NCBI RefSeq assembly: GCF_002934065.1
Contig: NZ_CP018049.1
Coordinates: 2,788,501-2,852,500 of the forward strand
Reading direction: 5' to 3'
From: Pseudomonas orientalis
GTDB taxonomy: Bacteria > Pseudomonadota > Gammaproteobacteria > Pseudomonadales > Pseudomonadaceae
DNA: 64,000 nt
The notes under the pieces were generated by a model that searched no databases, was not told the origin of the DNA, and was given only the letters and a program-made list of their open reading frames with translations. Made by a program: the position numbers and the translations under genes. Shown one piece after another: positions 1 through 11,120 of the stretch (positions within the stretch are counted from its first letter, which is position 1; each line of letters starts with the position of its first letter).

Positions 1-22
1 GACGCAGGTCGTTACGGTTCAT
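1..22 (-). CDS. LysR-family regulator, first 7 codons only (partial)
   Basis: Read on the minus strand, the first 22 bases give ATG followed by codons for N-R-N-D-L-R, and the gene then leaves the window. A Shine-Dalgarno-like AGGA lies 8 bases upstream of the ATG. The start MNRNDLR resembles, from memory, the N-terminus of a group of Pseudomonas LysR-type regulators; no domain is visible here, so the family is an inference. It is divergent from the dehydrogenase gene at 289, the usual layout for a LysR regulator and its target. Confidence 0.45.
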
Positions 23-68
23 CTTGTGTCCTGGAAGAGTCAGCTAACTTGACGAGAGCGGCCATCAA

Positions 69-83
69 GAACCTCCGAGGTTC
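69..83. promoter_or_regulatory. 15-bp palindrome in the divergent promoter region
   Basis: GAACCTC-c-GAGGTTC is a perfect inverted repeat with 7-base arms. It sits between the divergent LysR start (22) and the dehydrogenase start (289). A regulator-binding site is a reasonable inference; no -35/-10 pair is convincing around it. Confidence 0.3.
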
Positions 84-288
84 CACTCCGAAGCATGACC
101 GGCATGAATCTTACGGGGAAAGGCTGGTACTCTGCACCGGATAATTGAGTTTTCCTACGTTAGCTGAGGTCTATTCCTCACATGCGAATCAATGACAGGC
201 ATGTCGACTATTAATGGCGACCGGTGGCCTTACCCGTAAAGCCCAGATAGAGTTCATGGCATTAGAGGTTACTTTGACGAGGTTTGCG

Positions 289-1311
289 ATGTCCCGCACG
301 ATTCGTTTTCACAAGTTTGGTCCGGCCGAGGTGCTCAAATGCGAAGAGCATGCAGCCGCGCAGCCCGCACCGGGCGAAGTGCAGGTGCGTGTCGACGCGA
401 TTGGTATCAGCTGGTATGACATTCTATGGCGCCAGAACCTGGCGTCATCCCATGCGCGTCTGCCGTCCGGCCTAGGTCATGAAATGGCGGGTGTGGTGGT
501 CGCCTTGGGCGAGGGCGTGGACGACCTGGCGGTGGGCGACAAGGTCGCCAGTTTCCCCGCCGAAAGCCCTAACGATTACCCGGTATATGGTGAGCAGATC
601 GTCCTGCCGCGTTCGGCCCTGACCCGTTACCCGGATGTCTTGAGCCCCATCGAGGCCAGCGTGCATTACACGCCGCTGCTGATTGCCTATTTTGCCTACA
701 TGGACCTGGCACGGGTCAAGCCCGGGCAGTTCGCCCTGGTCACCGATGCCAGCCACTGCGCCGGGCCTTCGTTTGTGCAACTGGGCAAAGCGCTGGGTGT
801 ACGAGTGATTGCCGCGACCAAGGACAGCGCCGAGCGCGAATATCTGCTGTCCCTTGGGGCGGAAAAAGTGATCGTCACCGAAGAGCAGGACCTGCTCATG
901 CAAATCAACAAAATCACCGGTGATCGTGGCGTCGATGTGGTGTTCGACGGCCTCGGCGGGCCACAGATGTCGCTGCTCGGTGATGTGCTGGCGCCACGCG
1001 GCAGCCTGGTGTTGTACGGCCTGCAAGGCGGCAATCAGACGCCATTCCCGGCATGCGCGGCGTTCCAGAAGAATATTCAGTTCTTCGTGCATTGCATCGG
1101 CAACTTCACCGGCAAGCCGGAGCTGGGCATCATTCAGGACCAGGTCGCGTTGCAGCGTGCCTTGCGTGATATCAACCAACTGACTGCCGACCGGGTGCTG
1201 GTGCCGCTGAAAACCACGGTGTTTCCGTTCAGCCAGTTCGTCGAAGCCCATCGCTACATGGACGAATGCCCGTGCCGCGAACGGGTTGCGTTGCAGGTTG
1301 AAGCTGTTTGA
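289..1311 (+). CDS. Zinc-independent MDR alcohol dehydrogenase / quinone oxidoreductase family protein
   Basis: A 340-residue medium-chain dehydrogenase/reductase, probably a soluble NAD(P)H-dependent oxidoreductase; the substrate cannot be read from sequence. The N-terminal GroES-like domain carries GHEMAGVVVALGEGV and VGDKV. The Rossmann half has a degenerate dinucleotide motif (VTDASHCAGPSFVQLGKALG) followed by GAEKVI and GVDVVFDGLGG, as in quinone-oxidoreductase-like members. The Cys/His ligands of zinc alcohol dehydrogenases are not evident (GISWYDILWRQ where a Cys ligand would lie), so I call it zinc-independent. An upstream in-frame ATG at 214 would add 25 residues; I prefer 289 because MSRTIRFHKFG is a normal family start and GACGAGG lies 6 bases before it. 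It is divergent from a LysR gene, a possible regulator. Confidence 0.85.
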   Translation: MSRTIRFHKFGPAEVLKCEEHAAAQPAPGEVQVRVDAIGISWYDILWRQNLASSHARLPSGLGHEMAGVVVALGEGVDDLAVGDKVASFPAESPNDYPVYGEQIVLPRSALTRYPDVLSPIEASVHYTPLLIAYFAYMDLARVKPGQFALVTDASHCAGPSFVQLGKALGVRVIAATKDSAEREYLLSLGAEKVIVTEEQDLLMQINKITGDRGVDVVFDGLGGPQMSLLGDVLAPRGSLVLYGLQGGNQTPFPACAAFQKNIQFFVHCIGNFTGKPELGIIQDQVALQRALRDINQLTADRVLVPLKTTVFPFSQFVEAHRYMDECPCRERVALQVEAV

Positions 1312-2013
1312 GCTGTAGGAGTATTCGCAAATGAATACTCCAGTGTCTGCGCGTATAGGGCAGATGCGCCATTTGTCAGGGCTTAACCAACGCCAGGGTT
1401 GAACCACACCGAGGGCGCCGCGCCCTGTAAACAATGCCTTTGGTCCTTACGCCGCCCTGAAATCCAGCGCGGCGTTGTCATGTGGGCGTTACTGAAGTTC
1501 GCGCGGCGGGTCATCTGAACTGCTTTCCTGCGTTGTTCTGTATCTATTAATCATTATTTGAGCGCCGATAATTGTCGCTTCACCATCATCTCAAGGATTG
1601 AGCAATGATTAGCTATTGCACATTACTGTCTTGCATCAGCGAACTAACCAAGCGATACCCTGGCGGCCGAAAAGCACTCGGAATATCCAATCTTGTTGCA
1701 CGAAGCAGGATTAAATGAGTGATTTAATATTTGTCGGAAGTTTCGCTAGTTTATTAGTTAAAGCGCTGTAGGAAATTGTCAGAATATTCCTAGGGTATGC
1801 GGCGTGACCACACGAAGCCCTGGATTGCCGCGTCTGTGCACGGGTTTGGTTGTACATGGCTCAGGTGCCTGTCCCGGTGATTTTGTTGCCAGGTGCTAGT
1901 GTTTAATCATCTCTGTGCCCTCCAGCGGAAGACAAACCTACAGATGTAATGGGCCAGGCAACGACATTAAAAAGTTGCTTTGAAACTGATATTTCAACTC
2001 AGGTAGTAGAACG
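1312..2013. other. Intergenic region, about 700 bp, no convincing gene
   Basis: The stretch has two hairpins near its left end: 1318-1341 (listed separately) and 1412-1426 (AGGGCG-ccg-CGCCCT). Neither has a T-tract. A 37-codon frame at 1605-1718 (M-I-S-Y-C-T-L-L...) has a plausible AAGGA ribosome site, but nothing else supports it. The right end must hold the promoter of the gene at 2014. Base composition is visibly more AT-rich than the flanking genes. Confidence 0.5.
1318..1341 (+). terminator. Hairpin just after the dehydrogenase gene
   Basis: GGAGTATTC - 6-base loop - GAATACTCC is a perfect 9-bp stem 6 bases after the stop codon. No T-run follows, so it may be a weak terminator or an mRNA 3'-end stabiliser. 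Confidence 0.4.
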
Positions 2014-3438
2014 ATGAGCGCAATTCACGAACAAGCCATGAACTATGTGTACCAGCAAGTTCTGCAACGTTTGATGGGGCACTTCACTCGTGCCGAAAGG
2101 ACTGCACTTCAATTGTTGATCCAGCGCATAGTGGTGGCGGCGGGCGGTATGGAACAAGTGGCTGACTACAAAGTGTTGATCGCCCACGGCGGCGGCGAGG
2201 TCAGCAGTTATACCCTGGCACTGCTGCGGGCGGCGCAGTTGAGCATCGCTGGCCGTGCGCCCAAGACGTTTCACTTGCGGGTAGCGACGCTGCGGCATGC
2301 CGGAATGACCCAGGCGACACTCGACAGCCTGAATGAGGGCTACAGCGCGCTGTTTTTCCACGATGATCCTCGCGTGGAGCTGTTGATGGTGGAAAACCAG
2401 GAGGTGCAACCTTTCCACCATCAGCGGCCCGCATCCAGCGTCGGTCGTGAGGTCAGCCAGCGCAATATGCTGATGATCGGGCACCTGACGTCCGGAGATG
2501 TGCGCGCCACGCTGTGCAACGATACTTACCTGGCCCTGGGGGATTTCTGCCAACGCGCCAGCACATGGAATGGCGGCGTACACGCCGTGGTCAGCGGCGA
2601 CTCGCCGCGCAAGCAAAGCCAATACCTGGCCTGGCTCAAGCGCGCGGCCCTGGGCGCGGGCGTCACCGTGCCGCCGCGCCGGCACGCGTCGCTCAATATC
2701 CTGTTTGCGCGCATGCAGGAGTGGAGTACCGGTTGCTACCGCGATCTCTATGGCGAGCAATATGTGGAGGCCGACCACCCTGGCCGTGGCGGACATCGCC
2801 ATCTGGCCTATATCGGGGTGGCCGACCTGCTCGAGGAGGTCGATATCGCCTCGGCACCGCTGCTCACCGAGTTCCTGGCGCACAAGCCGGATCCATTCGA
2901 CTTTCACTTCAGTCATCCTGACTATCCCAACCCATTGCTCATGGCCCATCTGCATGGGCTGCAGGCCCAGTGCCTGCGGGCGTTGTCCTACGAGGAGGGC
3001 GTCGAAGCGTTTGTGCGCCAGGCGAGGGATGCGATGGGCCGTCGAAAAATCCCGGAGAGCCTGATCGACGAGATGGGCAGCCACGATGGGCGCGTGTTGT
3101 CGACCACCTGCGCCAGGGGATTCTTTGGCCTGGACGAGGGCCAACTGACTTGCCTGTTGTTCTCACCCTTCATTCATCACGGCGAACGCCTGGAGGGTTA
3201 CCTGCGTCAATGCCACCCCGGCATGCTGGTAGGGCTTCCTGAATTGCACAAGGCGCTGCAGGGCAAGCCCGCTGCGGATATGTTGCAGCAATGGCTGATT
3301 GATACCAGTGGTTTGCCATTGGCTCTTCTGCAGCACTTGTACCGCAAACGGCCGCAACGGGCGGGCCGCGCCACCCAGGCGCGCAAGCGGCGCGGAATGC
3401 GGGCGCAGGCGCAGATTGCACAGTTGTCGGGACGTTAA
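2014..3438 (+). CDS. Conserved hypothetical protein, 474 residues
   Basis: I do not recognise a named domain. It is a soluble, mixed-composition protein without signal peptide or membrane segment. The C-terminal 30 residues are strongly basic (KRPQRAGRATQARKRR), which may contact nucleic acid or simply be a tail. His-rich stretches occur in the middle (FSHPDYPNPLLMAHLHG). The gene lies 34 bases upstream of a MocR-like regulator on the same strand and probably shares its transcript, so a joint role is likely. The ATG at 2014 has only a weak ribosome site (AGGTAG, about 8 bases upstream). Confidence 0.7.
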   Translation: MSAIHEQAMNYVYQQVLQRLMGHFTRAERTALQLLIQRIVVAAGGMEQVADYKVLIAHGGGEVSSYTLALLRAAQLSIAGRAPKTFHLRVATLRHAGMTQATLDSLNEGYSALFFHDDPRVELLMVENQEVQPFHHQRPASSVGREVSQRNMLMIGHLTSGDVRATLCNDTYLALGDFCQRASTWNGGVHAVVSGDSPRKQSQYLAWLKRAALGAGVTVPPRRHASLNILFARMQEWSTGCYRDLYGEQYVEADHPGRGGHRHLAYIGVADLLEEVDIASAPLLTEFLAHKPDPFDFHFSHPDYPNPLLMAHLHGLQAQCLRALSYEEGVEAFVRQARDAMGRRKIPESLIDEMGSHDGRVLSTTCARGFFGLDEGQLTCLLFSPFIHHGERLEGYLRQCHPGMLVGLPELHKALQGKPAADMLQQWLIDTSGLPLALLQHLYRKRPQRAGRATQARKRRGMRAQAQIAQLSGR

Positions 3439-3472
3439 GCGTGCCGTTACGTGCACACCCGGGTGGATGCTC

Positions 3473-4876
3473 ATGAAGCTGCGAGGAGAACGACAGGCGG
3501 ATTTTGCCTATCAGGCGGTGTACCGCTACATGATCAACCTGATCAATGAAGTCAGTCTTGAAACACCGGTAAAGCTGCCTTCCCTGCGGCAACTGTCGAT
3601 CCGGTTGAAGGTGTCGATCTCGACGATTCAGTACGCTTACTCGATATTGGAGAAAGAGGGCCGGATCTACTCGGTGGCCAAGTCCGGCTACTTTGCCTGG
3701 CCCGTAGCCACCCATGCGCAAATGACAAATGATGCCGACCTGCTCGAGCGCCTGTATGCGGCAACGCGGCGGCCGGCCATGGTGGTGCTCAGTGGCGATG
3801 AACCGGCACTGCTGGGCTCACTGGATGGCGCACTGCTCACGCTGGAGCGCCAATTGATTCGTCGTTATCCGCACCATCTGCAAACCCGCTCGCAACCGGC
3901 TGGCGTCTGGGAGCTGCGCGCGGCGCTGGCGGCACGCTATACCTCGTCGCCCACGCGCTGCTGGCAGGCGGACGAGGTGTATATCGGCGCGGACCTGCGC
4001 GGTGTCCTGGAGATCGTGATTGACGCCCTGGGCCTCAAGGGCACGGTAGTGGTCGTCGAGTCACCCTGCGATTATCGGGTCTTGCGCCTGTTGCAGGGCG
4101 CCGGCGTGCGGGTGATCGAATTGCCTTGGCACGCCGATGGCCGCTTCGATTTGACGACATTTGAACACTTGCTGCGCCACGAGCCGGTGCATCTGGTGCT
4201 GCTCTCGTCGGTGGTAAGCATGCCGTCAGGCAGCGTGTTGTCGGTACAGGAGCAGTTGCAGGTGGCCCATCTGCTGGATCGATTCGGTTGCTGGCTGCTG
4301 GAGAATGACTCCTTTGGTGAGCTCAGCTTCGTGCCGTGCCCAACGGCCCTGCGACACCTGGTCAACCCGGAGCGACTGATGGTGTTTTCGTCACTCGAAA
4401 AGATCCTCGGCCCGGAAGCACCGTTCGGCTTTGTGCTGTCGCGGCAACTGAGCAGCGAATTGCAGCGCCAATTTCTGTTGCGTGCATTCCGGATGTCGTC
4501 GATCCGCCAGCGGGCCATCGCCCGCTTGTACGAAAATGGGCGGTTTGACGAGCATTTGCAGACATTACGCCAGCGGCTGCGCGAGCAAGCGCACGCCATG
4601 AGCCAACGCCTGGATGAGCGTCTGGAGGGCCGGGTGAGCTACCGAATGCCGGGTGCCGGCGCCAGTTTCTGGTTGCAGTCGACGGTGGCGGTGGATATGC
4701 ATCAAGTGTTCCAGCGCATGGTGACGCAACAGGTGGTGATCGCCCCCGGTGAGCTGTTCAGCCTCAGCGGCCTGCATCAGCAGCATATGCGCCTGAGTCA
4801 CGCATTCAGCGGTCATCCGAACCTGGATATCGCCCTGGATACGTTGGCCGGGGCACTGCAGCAGTCGAAGGTTTGA
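3473..4876 (+). CDS. MocR/GntR-type regulator: winged helix fused to an aminotransferase-fold domain
   Basis: A 467-residue protein. Residues about 10-75 form a GntR winged helix (PSLRQLSIRLKVSISTIQYA, then LEKEGRIYSVAKSGYF). The rest is a fold-type I aminotransferase domain: NDSFGEL replaces the usual acidic PLP-contact motif, and Lys310 in SSLEKILGP is the likely PLP-Schiff-base lysine. MocR proteins are PLP-sensing DNA-binding regulators. I chose ATG 3473 because GGGTGG lies 6 bases upstream; ATG 3467 is only two codons earlier and equally in frame. A longer frame reaching back to 3299 would run 140 bases into the preceding gene and is unlikely. The nearest candidate target is that preceding gene. 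Confidence 0.8.
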   Translation: MKLRGERQADFAYQAVYRYMINLINEVSLETPVKLPSLRQLSIRLKVSISTIQYAYSILEKEGRIYSVAKSGYFAWPVATHAQMTNDADLLERLYAATRRPAMVVLSGDEPALLGSLDGALLTLERQLIRRYPHHLQTRSQPAGVWELRAALAARYTSSPTRCWQADEVYIGADLRGVLEIVIDALGLKGTVVVVESPCDYRVLRLLQGAGVRVIELPWHADGRFDLTTFEHLLRHEPVHLVLLSSVVSMPSGSVLSVQEQLQVAHLLDRFGCWLLENDSFGELSFVPCPTALRHLVNPERLMVFSSLEKILGPEAPFGFVLSRQLSSELQRQFLLRAFRMSSIRQRAIARLYENGRFDEHLQTLRQRLREQAHAMSQRLDERLEGRVSYRMPGAGASFWLQSTVAVDMHQVFQRMVTQQVVIAPGELFSLSGLHQQHMRLSHAFSGHPNLDIALDTLAGALQQSKV

Positions 4877-4984
4877 GGTGTATGAAATTTCTGTATTGAT
4901 CATGGGATCGATACCGTCGCGCAGTAGTCCAAGTCCCCGTAAACTGTCATTTTTCCGAACTCTTATTTTCTCCGAGGTTTATGC

Positions 4985-6628
4985 ATGACTATCAGTCCTT
5001 TTGCGGGCAAGCCGGCACCAGCCCAGTTGCTGGTGGATATCCCGCGACTGGTCACGGCCTATTACACCGGCCAGCCTGATGCAGCGATCTCCACCCAACG
5101 CGTGGCGTTCGGTACCTCCGGTCACCGTGGCAGTTCGTTCGAGTTGAGCTTCAATGAATGGCATGTGCTCGCGATCAGCCAGGCTATCTGCCTGTACCGA
5201 GAGGCCCAGGGCATCGACGGTCCGCTGTTCGTCGGCCTGGACACCCACGCACTGTCGACGCCGGCTGGCGCCAGTGCGTTGGAAGTATTCGCCGCCAACG
5301 GTGTGAACGTGATGCTCGCCGAAGGCGACGAATACACGCCGACGCCGGCAATTTCCCATGCGATCATCTGCTACAACCGTGGCCGCACACGTGGCCTGGC
5401 CGACGGTATTGTCATCACGCCGTCCCACAACCCGCCGCAAAGTGGCGGCTACAAATACAACCCGCCTAACGGTGGCCCGGCAGACACCCATGTCACCAAG
5501 TGGATCGAAGCCAAGGCCAACGAACTGCTGGCCAACAAGCTCGCCGGGGTCAAGCGCGTCACGCACGCCCAGGCGCTCAAGGCCGATACCACCCACCGCC
5601 ATGATTACCTCAACAGCTACGTGGCTGACCTGGTCAATGTGATCGACATGGATGCCATCCGCAGCGCCGGTTTGCGCCTGGGCGTCGATCCGCTGGGTGG
5701 AGCAGGGGTGCGCTACTGGTCGGCGATTGCCGAACACTACCGGCTCAACCTGGACGTGGTGAACATGGAAGTCGACGCGACCTTCCGCTTCATGAGCGTC
5801 GACTGGGACGGACAGATCCGCATGGACCCGTCTTCGAGCTACGCCATGCAAGGCCTGATCGGCCTCAAGGAGCGCTTCGATGTGGCGTTTGCCTGCGACC
5901 CTGACCACGATCGTCATGGCATCGTGACTCCGTCCGGCGGGTTGCTCGCGCCGAACAACTACCTGGCGGTGTCCATCGATTACCTGTTTCAGAACCGTCC
6001 GGATTGGCGCGCCGATGCGGCCGTGGGCAAAACCGTGGTCAGCAGTGGCCTGATCGATCGCGTCGCCGCGCGTATGGGCCGGCGTTTGTACGAAGTGCCG
6101 GTGGGCTTCAAGTGGTTTGCCGACGGTTTGTTTGAAGGCTCGCTGGGATTCGGCGGCGAAGAAAGCGCCGGGGCCTCGTTCCTGCGCAAGGACGGTAGCG
6201 TCTGGAGCACCGACAAGGACGGCCTGATCCCGGCCCTGCTCGCCGCCGAGATGACTTCGCGCAAAGGCCAGGACCCGAGCCAGCTCTACCGTGGCCTGAC
6301 CGACGCCCTCGGTGAGCCGTTCGCCATCCGCGTCGATGCCAAGGCCACGCCGGCACAAAAAGCCCTGCTGGGTAAATTGTCGCCGGAGCAGGTCACCTCC
6401 ACGCAACTGGCCGGGGAAAGCATCCAGCAGATCCTCAGTCACGCGCCCGGCAACAACCAGGCCATCGGCGGCTTGAAAGTCATGACCGAAAACGGCTGGT
6501 TCGCCGCACGTCCATCCGGCACCGAGGACATCTACAAGATCTACGCCGAGAGCTTTATCGGCGAAGATCACCTCAAGCAGCTGGTGCAAGAGGCTCAGGT
6601 GCTGGTAGATGGAGCGATCTCCGAGTAA
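4985..6628 (+). CDS. pgm: Phosphoglucomutase, alpha-D-glucose phosphate-specific
   Basis: Interconverts glucose-1-phosphate and glucose-6-phosphate in the cytosol, feeding glycogen, trehalose and nucleotide-sugar synthesis. The 547 residues match the E. coli Pgm length. Visible motifs: TSGHRGSS near residue 44, the phosphoserine loop TPSHNPP with Ser147, the metal-binding loop DPDHDRHG (Asp305, Asp307, Asp309), the sugar-binding loop GGEESAG near 382, and the phosphate-binding PSGTEDIYK near the C-terminus. GAGG lies about 9 bases before the ATG. It stands alone, with a 108-base upstream gap and a REPIN downstream. Confidence 0.97.
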   Translation: MTISPFAGKPAPAQLLVDIPRLVTAYYTGQPDAAISTQRVAFGTSGHRGSSFELSFNEWHVLAISQAICLYREAQGIDGPLFVGLDTHALSTPAGASALEVFAANGVNVMLAEGDEYTPTPAISHAIICYNRGRTRGLADGIVITPSHNPPQSGGYKYNPPNGGPADTHVTKWIEAKANELLANKLAGVKRVTHAQALKADTTHRHDYLNSYVADLVNVIDMDAIRSAGLRLGVDPLGGAGVRYWSAIAEHYRLNLDVVNMEVDATFRFMSVDWDGQIRMDPSSSYAMQGLIGLKERFDVAFACDPDHDRHGIVTPSGGLLAPNNYLAVSIDYLFQNRPDWRADAAVGKTVVSSGLIDRVAARMGRRLYEVPVGFKWFADGLFEGSLGFGGEESAGASFLRKDGSVWSTDKDGLIPALLAAEMTSRKGQDPSQLYRGLTDALGEPFAIRVDAKATPAQKALLGKLSPEQVTSTQLAGESIQQILSHAPGNNQAIGGLKVMTENGWFAARPSGTEDIYKIYAESFIGEDHLKQLVQEAQVLVDGAISE

Positions 6629-6649
6629 CTGACACCCTGAGATCAAAAA

Positions 6650-6737
6650 TGTGGGAGGGGGCTTGCCCCCGATAGCGGTCGATCAGTATCGAATGCACGA
6701 TTGACACACCGCTATCGGGAGCAAGCCCCCTCCCACA
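6650..6737. repeat. REPIN, family A (copy 1)
   Basis: Two inverted REP sequences, TGTGGGAGGGGGCTTGCCCC... and its complement, face each other across a short variable loop. Each REP is itself a small hairpin (GGGGGC-tt-GCCCCC). It lies between the convergent pgm and pirin genes and may also act as a 3'-end structure for both. Confidence 0.95.
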
Positions 6738-6761
6738 TTAGATCCCTGACAAGACTTCAGA

Positions 6762-7457
6762 TCAGGCCAGATCGACCAGCACGATCTCACTGTCTTCAAT
6801 CGCCGTCACCCGCAACACCTGCTCATCGGCAACCGCCACCCCATCTCGAGCTTGCGCACGCAAGCCATTGACTTCAATCACGCCCGTTGCCGGCACCAGG
6901 TACGCTCGGCGCCCGCTGTCCAGCCGATATTCGGCCGTTTCGCCGGCCTTCAGGTTAGCCGCCACCAGGCGTGCATCGGCGCGAATGCGCAGGCTTTCAG
7001 TGTCGCCGGCCTTGCCGCTGGCCAGGGTCACGAAACCTTCGCGAACACCCTGTGGAAACGGCTTGGCGCCCCAGGACGGCGGTAACCCGGCCTGGTTCGG
7101 GATGATCCATATCTGGAAGATCTTGGTCGGCGTGGCTTCCAGGTTGTACTCGCTGTGGGCGATCCCGGTGCCGGCGCTCATTACCTGCACATCGCCAGCC
7201 TCGGTGCGGCCCTTGTTGCCAAGGTTGTCGGCATGACTGATGGCGCCTTCACGCACGTAGGTGATGATCTCCATGTCGCGGTGCGAGTGCTGCGGGAAGC
7301 CGGTGCCTGGGGCAATGATGTCGTCATTCCACACCCGCAGGTTGCCCCAGTGCATGCGCTCGGGGTCATGGTATTCGGCAAACGAAAAATGATGATGGGC
7401 GTCGAGCCAGCCGTGGTGGGCGCCGCCCAGGGTGTTGAAGGGTCGAAGTTCAAGCAT
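6762..7457 (-). CDS. Pirin family protein (bicupin, YhhW-like)
   Basis: A 231-residue pirin. The N-terminal cupin carries the full metal set in the canonical spacing: His57 and His59 (PQHSHRDME) and His101 and Glu103 (GIAHSEYN). The same numbering occurs in E. coli YhhW, which has quercetin 2,3-dioxygenase activity in vitro; the physiological substrate here is unknown. The C-terminal half is the second, metal-free cupin. AGGAG lies 6 bases before the ATG. Monocistronic and divergent from the helicase gene, with a 217-base gap. Confidence 0.93.
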   Translation of the reverse strand: MLELRPFNTLGGAHHGWLDAHHHFSFAEYHDPERMHWGNLRVWNDDIIAPGTGFPQHSHRDMEIITYVREGAISHADNLGNKGRTEAGDVQVMSAGTGIAHSEYNLEATPTKIFQIWIIPNQAGLPPSWGAKPFPQGVREGFVTLASGKAGDTESLRIRADARLVAANLKAGETAEYRLDSGRRAYLVPATGVIEVNGLRAQARDGVAVADEQVLRVTAIEDSEIVLVDLA

Positions 7458-7674
7458 GATCGTCTCCTGTTGATGGCCCTATGATCCAACAGCGCATGAT
7501 CGATAAAAAGCGTAAAAAATGCCTGATTCCTATCGATTGATTCGATGGAAAATAAGGGCAATAACTTTCACTTCATCGCCTAACTGCATGACAGCAAAGC
7601 ATTTGGCTGGAACTCTGCGCCAATTCCGGCGACCATGGCGCACTGTCAAAACCCAGCTCATCGCAGGAGTCCGC

Positions 7675-10122
<2,448 letters not shown>

Positions 10123-10143
10123 TCGGCCTCAATGCGATCCAAA

Positions 10144-10230
10144 TGTGGGAGGGGGCTTGCCCCCGATAGCGATTTGTCATTCGACCTTGCAGTGACTGAC
10201 CCAACGCCATCAGGAGCAAGCCCCCTCACA
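10144..10230. repeat. REPIN, family A (copy 2, degenerate right arm)
   Basis: Left arm TGTGGGAGGGGGCTTGCCCC is intact. The right arm reads GGAGCAAGCCCCCTCACACA and the loop has drifted (CGATTTGTCATTCG...). It follows the helicase stop by about 20 bases. Confidence 0.85.
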
Positions 10231-10261
10231 CAATTGGATCTCATCGGTTAGCCGCAATCGA

Positions 10262-10534
10262 TCAGGCCCGCAACAGCAACGGCGGCACAAAACTATCAAG
10301 CTCAGCCTCCACCGCCTCGATGATGCGCTCCACATCGGCAGCATTCATCACGGTGGCGCAGGGAATGCCGGCGATAGCGATCAATGTCTCGCCGCTGGCC
10401 CGATCAAACAGACGGGCCACCATACTCCCGGGGGCGTCCATACTCCCCTCGAAGCCCATCGGATGAAAATGCCAGCGCATCAGCTGGCACGCGTTGGGAA
10501 ATGTCACTTTGTTCATGTTGCCCACCTTGTTCAT
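10262..10534 (-). CDS. DUF1652 family protein
   Basis: A 90-residue protein of a Pseudomonas-typical family of unknown function, recognised by LMRWHFHPMGFEGSMDAPGSM and the following LFDRASGETLIAIAGIPC. No signal peptide or membrane segment. ATG 10534 has AAGGA 8 bases upstream; the internal ATG six codons later also has a purine-rich stretch before it, so the exact start is uncertain. It is divergent from aprA, with about 590 bases between them. Confidence 0.8.
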   Translation of the reverse strand: MNKVGNMNKVTFPNACQLMRWHFHPMGFEGSMDAPGSMVARLFDRASGETLIAIAGIPCATVMNAADVERIIEAVEAELDSFVPPLLLRA

Positions 10535-11047
10535 TGAGCGCTTCCTTTAGCTCGCGGCAGGGGCCAGGACCTTCAATAGTCTTGGTGTCGAGCCTTCAAA
10601 ATAGCATTCGTTCGCAAGTGAGAGGCGACTTTTTCAGGTCCGTTCGGCGGTTCTTTCAGCTGATATTGATCTGGATCATGTCCTGCTGCGAACTCGGCAA
10701 AAGGCCACTACTCGATCGCGTTTCGTGGTCGTCGCCAAGTATGCCCCGGTAAAAGGGGACAGCGTCATGTAATAGTAAAAGTAGTGGCTCTTTAATCTCG
10801 CCATTGACACCGTGACAATGTATTGGATCCATTATTCAAGTCGATCAACCAACTACAGCGGCTTTACTTATATTTAATATTTAAATATCGCTTGGCGCTA
10901 TTCAGCCACGCAACCGCGACAGTCCCCAACAAACGTTGCACGTGACTTCCTCAAGTTGAAGCGAGGTCTCTTTGTACCTGCTGAAATATTTGTAGACGAA
11001 AGATTTCAAGTTGTGTCAGTTTTCTTACGCCTTCAAAAGAGGTGAGT

Positions 11048-11080
11048 GATAGGACTATCCTCGCCCGCGAGGTTCCTATC
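11048..11080 (+). promoter_or_regulatory. Two-part hairpin in the aprA 5' leader
   Basis: Outer stem GATAGGA / TCCTATC (7 bp), inner stem CCTCG / CGAGG (5 bp), CCCG loop, and a small asymmetric internal loop between the stems. It ends 40 bases before the aprA start. The GGA in the outer stem could be a secondary Rsm contact. Structural role inferred. Confidence 0.45.
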
Positions 11081-11104
11081 GAACAAAGACTGATGCACTT
11101 GCAA

Positions 11105-11114
11105 ACAAGGAAGT
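11105..11114 (+). promoter_or_regulatory. RsmA/CsrA-type binding site covering the aprA ribosome-binding site
   Basis: ACAAGGAAGT matches every position of the consensus A/U-CA-N-GGA-N-G-U/A. It contains the AAGGA Shine-Dalgarno of aprA, 7-9 bases before ATG 11121. Gac/Rsm control of the exoprotease is established in fluorescent pseudomonads. Confidence 0.7.
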
Positions 11115-11120
11115 ACGTTT

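Larger units (their letters stand above)
10535..11120. promoter_or_regulatory. aprA: Long upstream region of aprA
   Basis: About 590 bases without a gene. An AT-rich block around 10867-10889 contains the 12-bp palindrome ATATTTAAATAT. A structured element lies at 11048-11080 and an Rsm-type site overlaps the ribosome-binding site (both listed separately). A TTGACA near 10804 could be a -35 element but has no good -10 at the right distance. The length suggests complex control of the hydrolase operon. Confidence 0.5.

Noticed and set aside
1605..1718. 37-codon frame starting M-I-S-Y-C with a plausible ribosome site
   Set aside because: No composition bias, family likeness or neighbour supports it; it lies in an AT-rich gap where such frames arise by chance.
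4979..6646. Long minus-strand frame opposite pgm
   Set aside because: Antisense shadow of a gene with complete phosphoglucomutase motifs.
7519..7674. Upstream extension of the UvrD-like helicase from ATG 7519
   Set aside because: No Shine-Dalgarno before it and unlikely composition; GTG 7675 has AGGAG at ideal spacing.
10800..10835. Sigma-70 promoter (TTGACA near 10804) for aprA
   Set aside because: No acceptable -10 hexamer 16-18 bases downstream.
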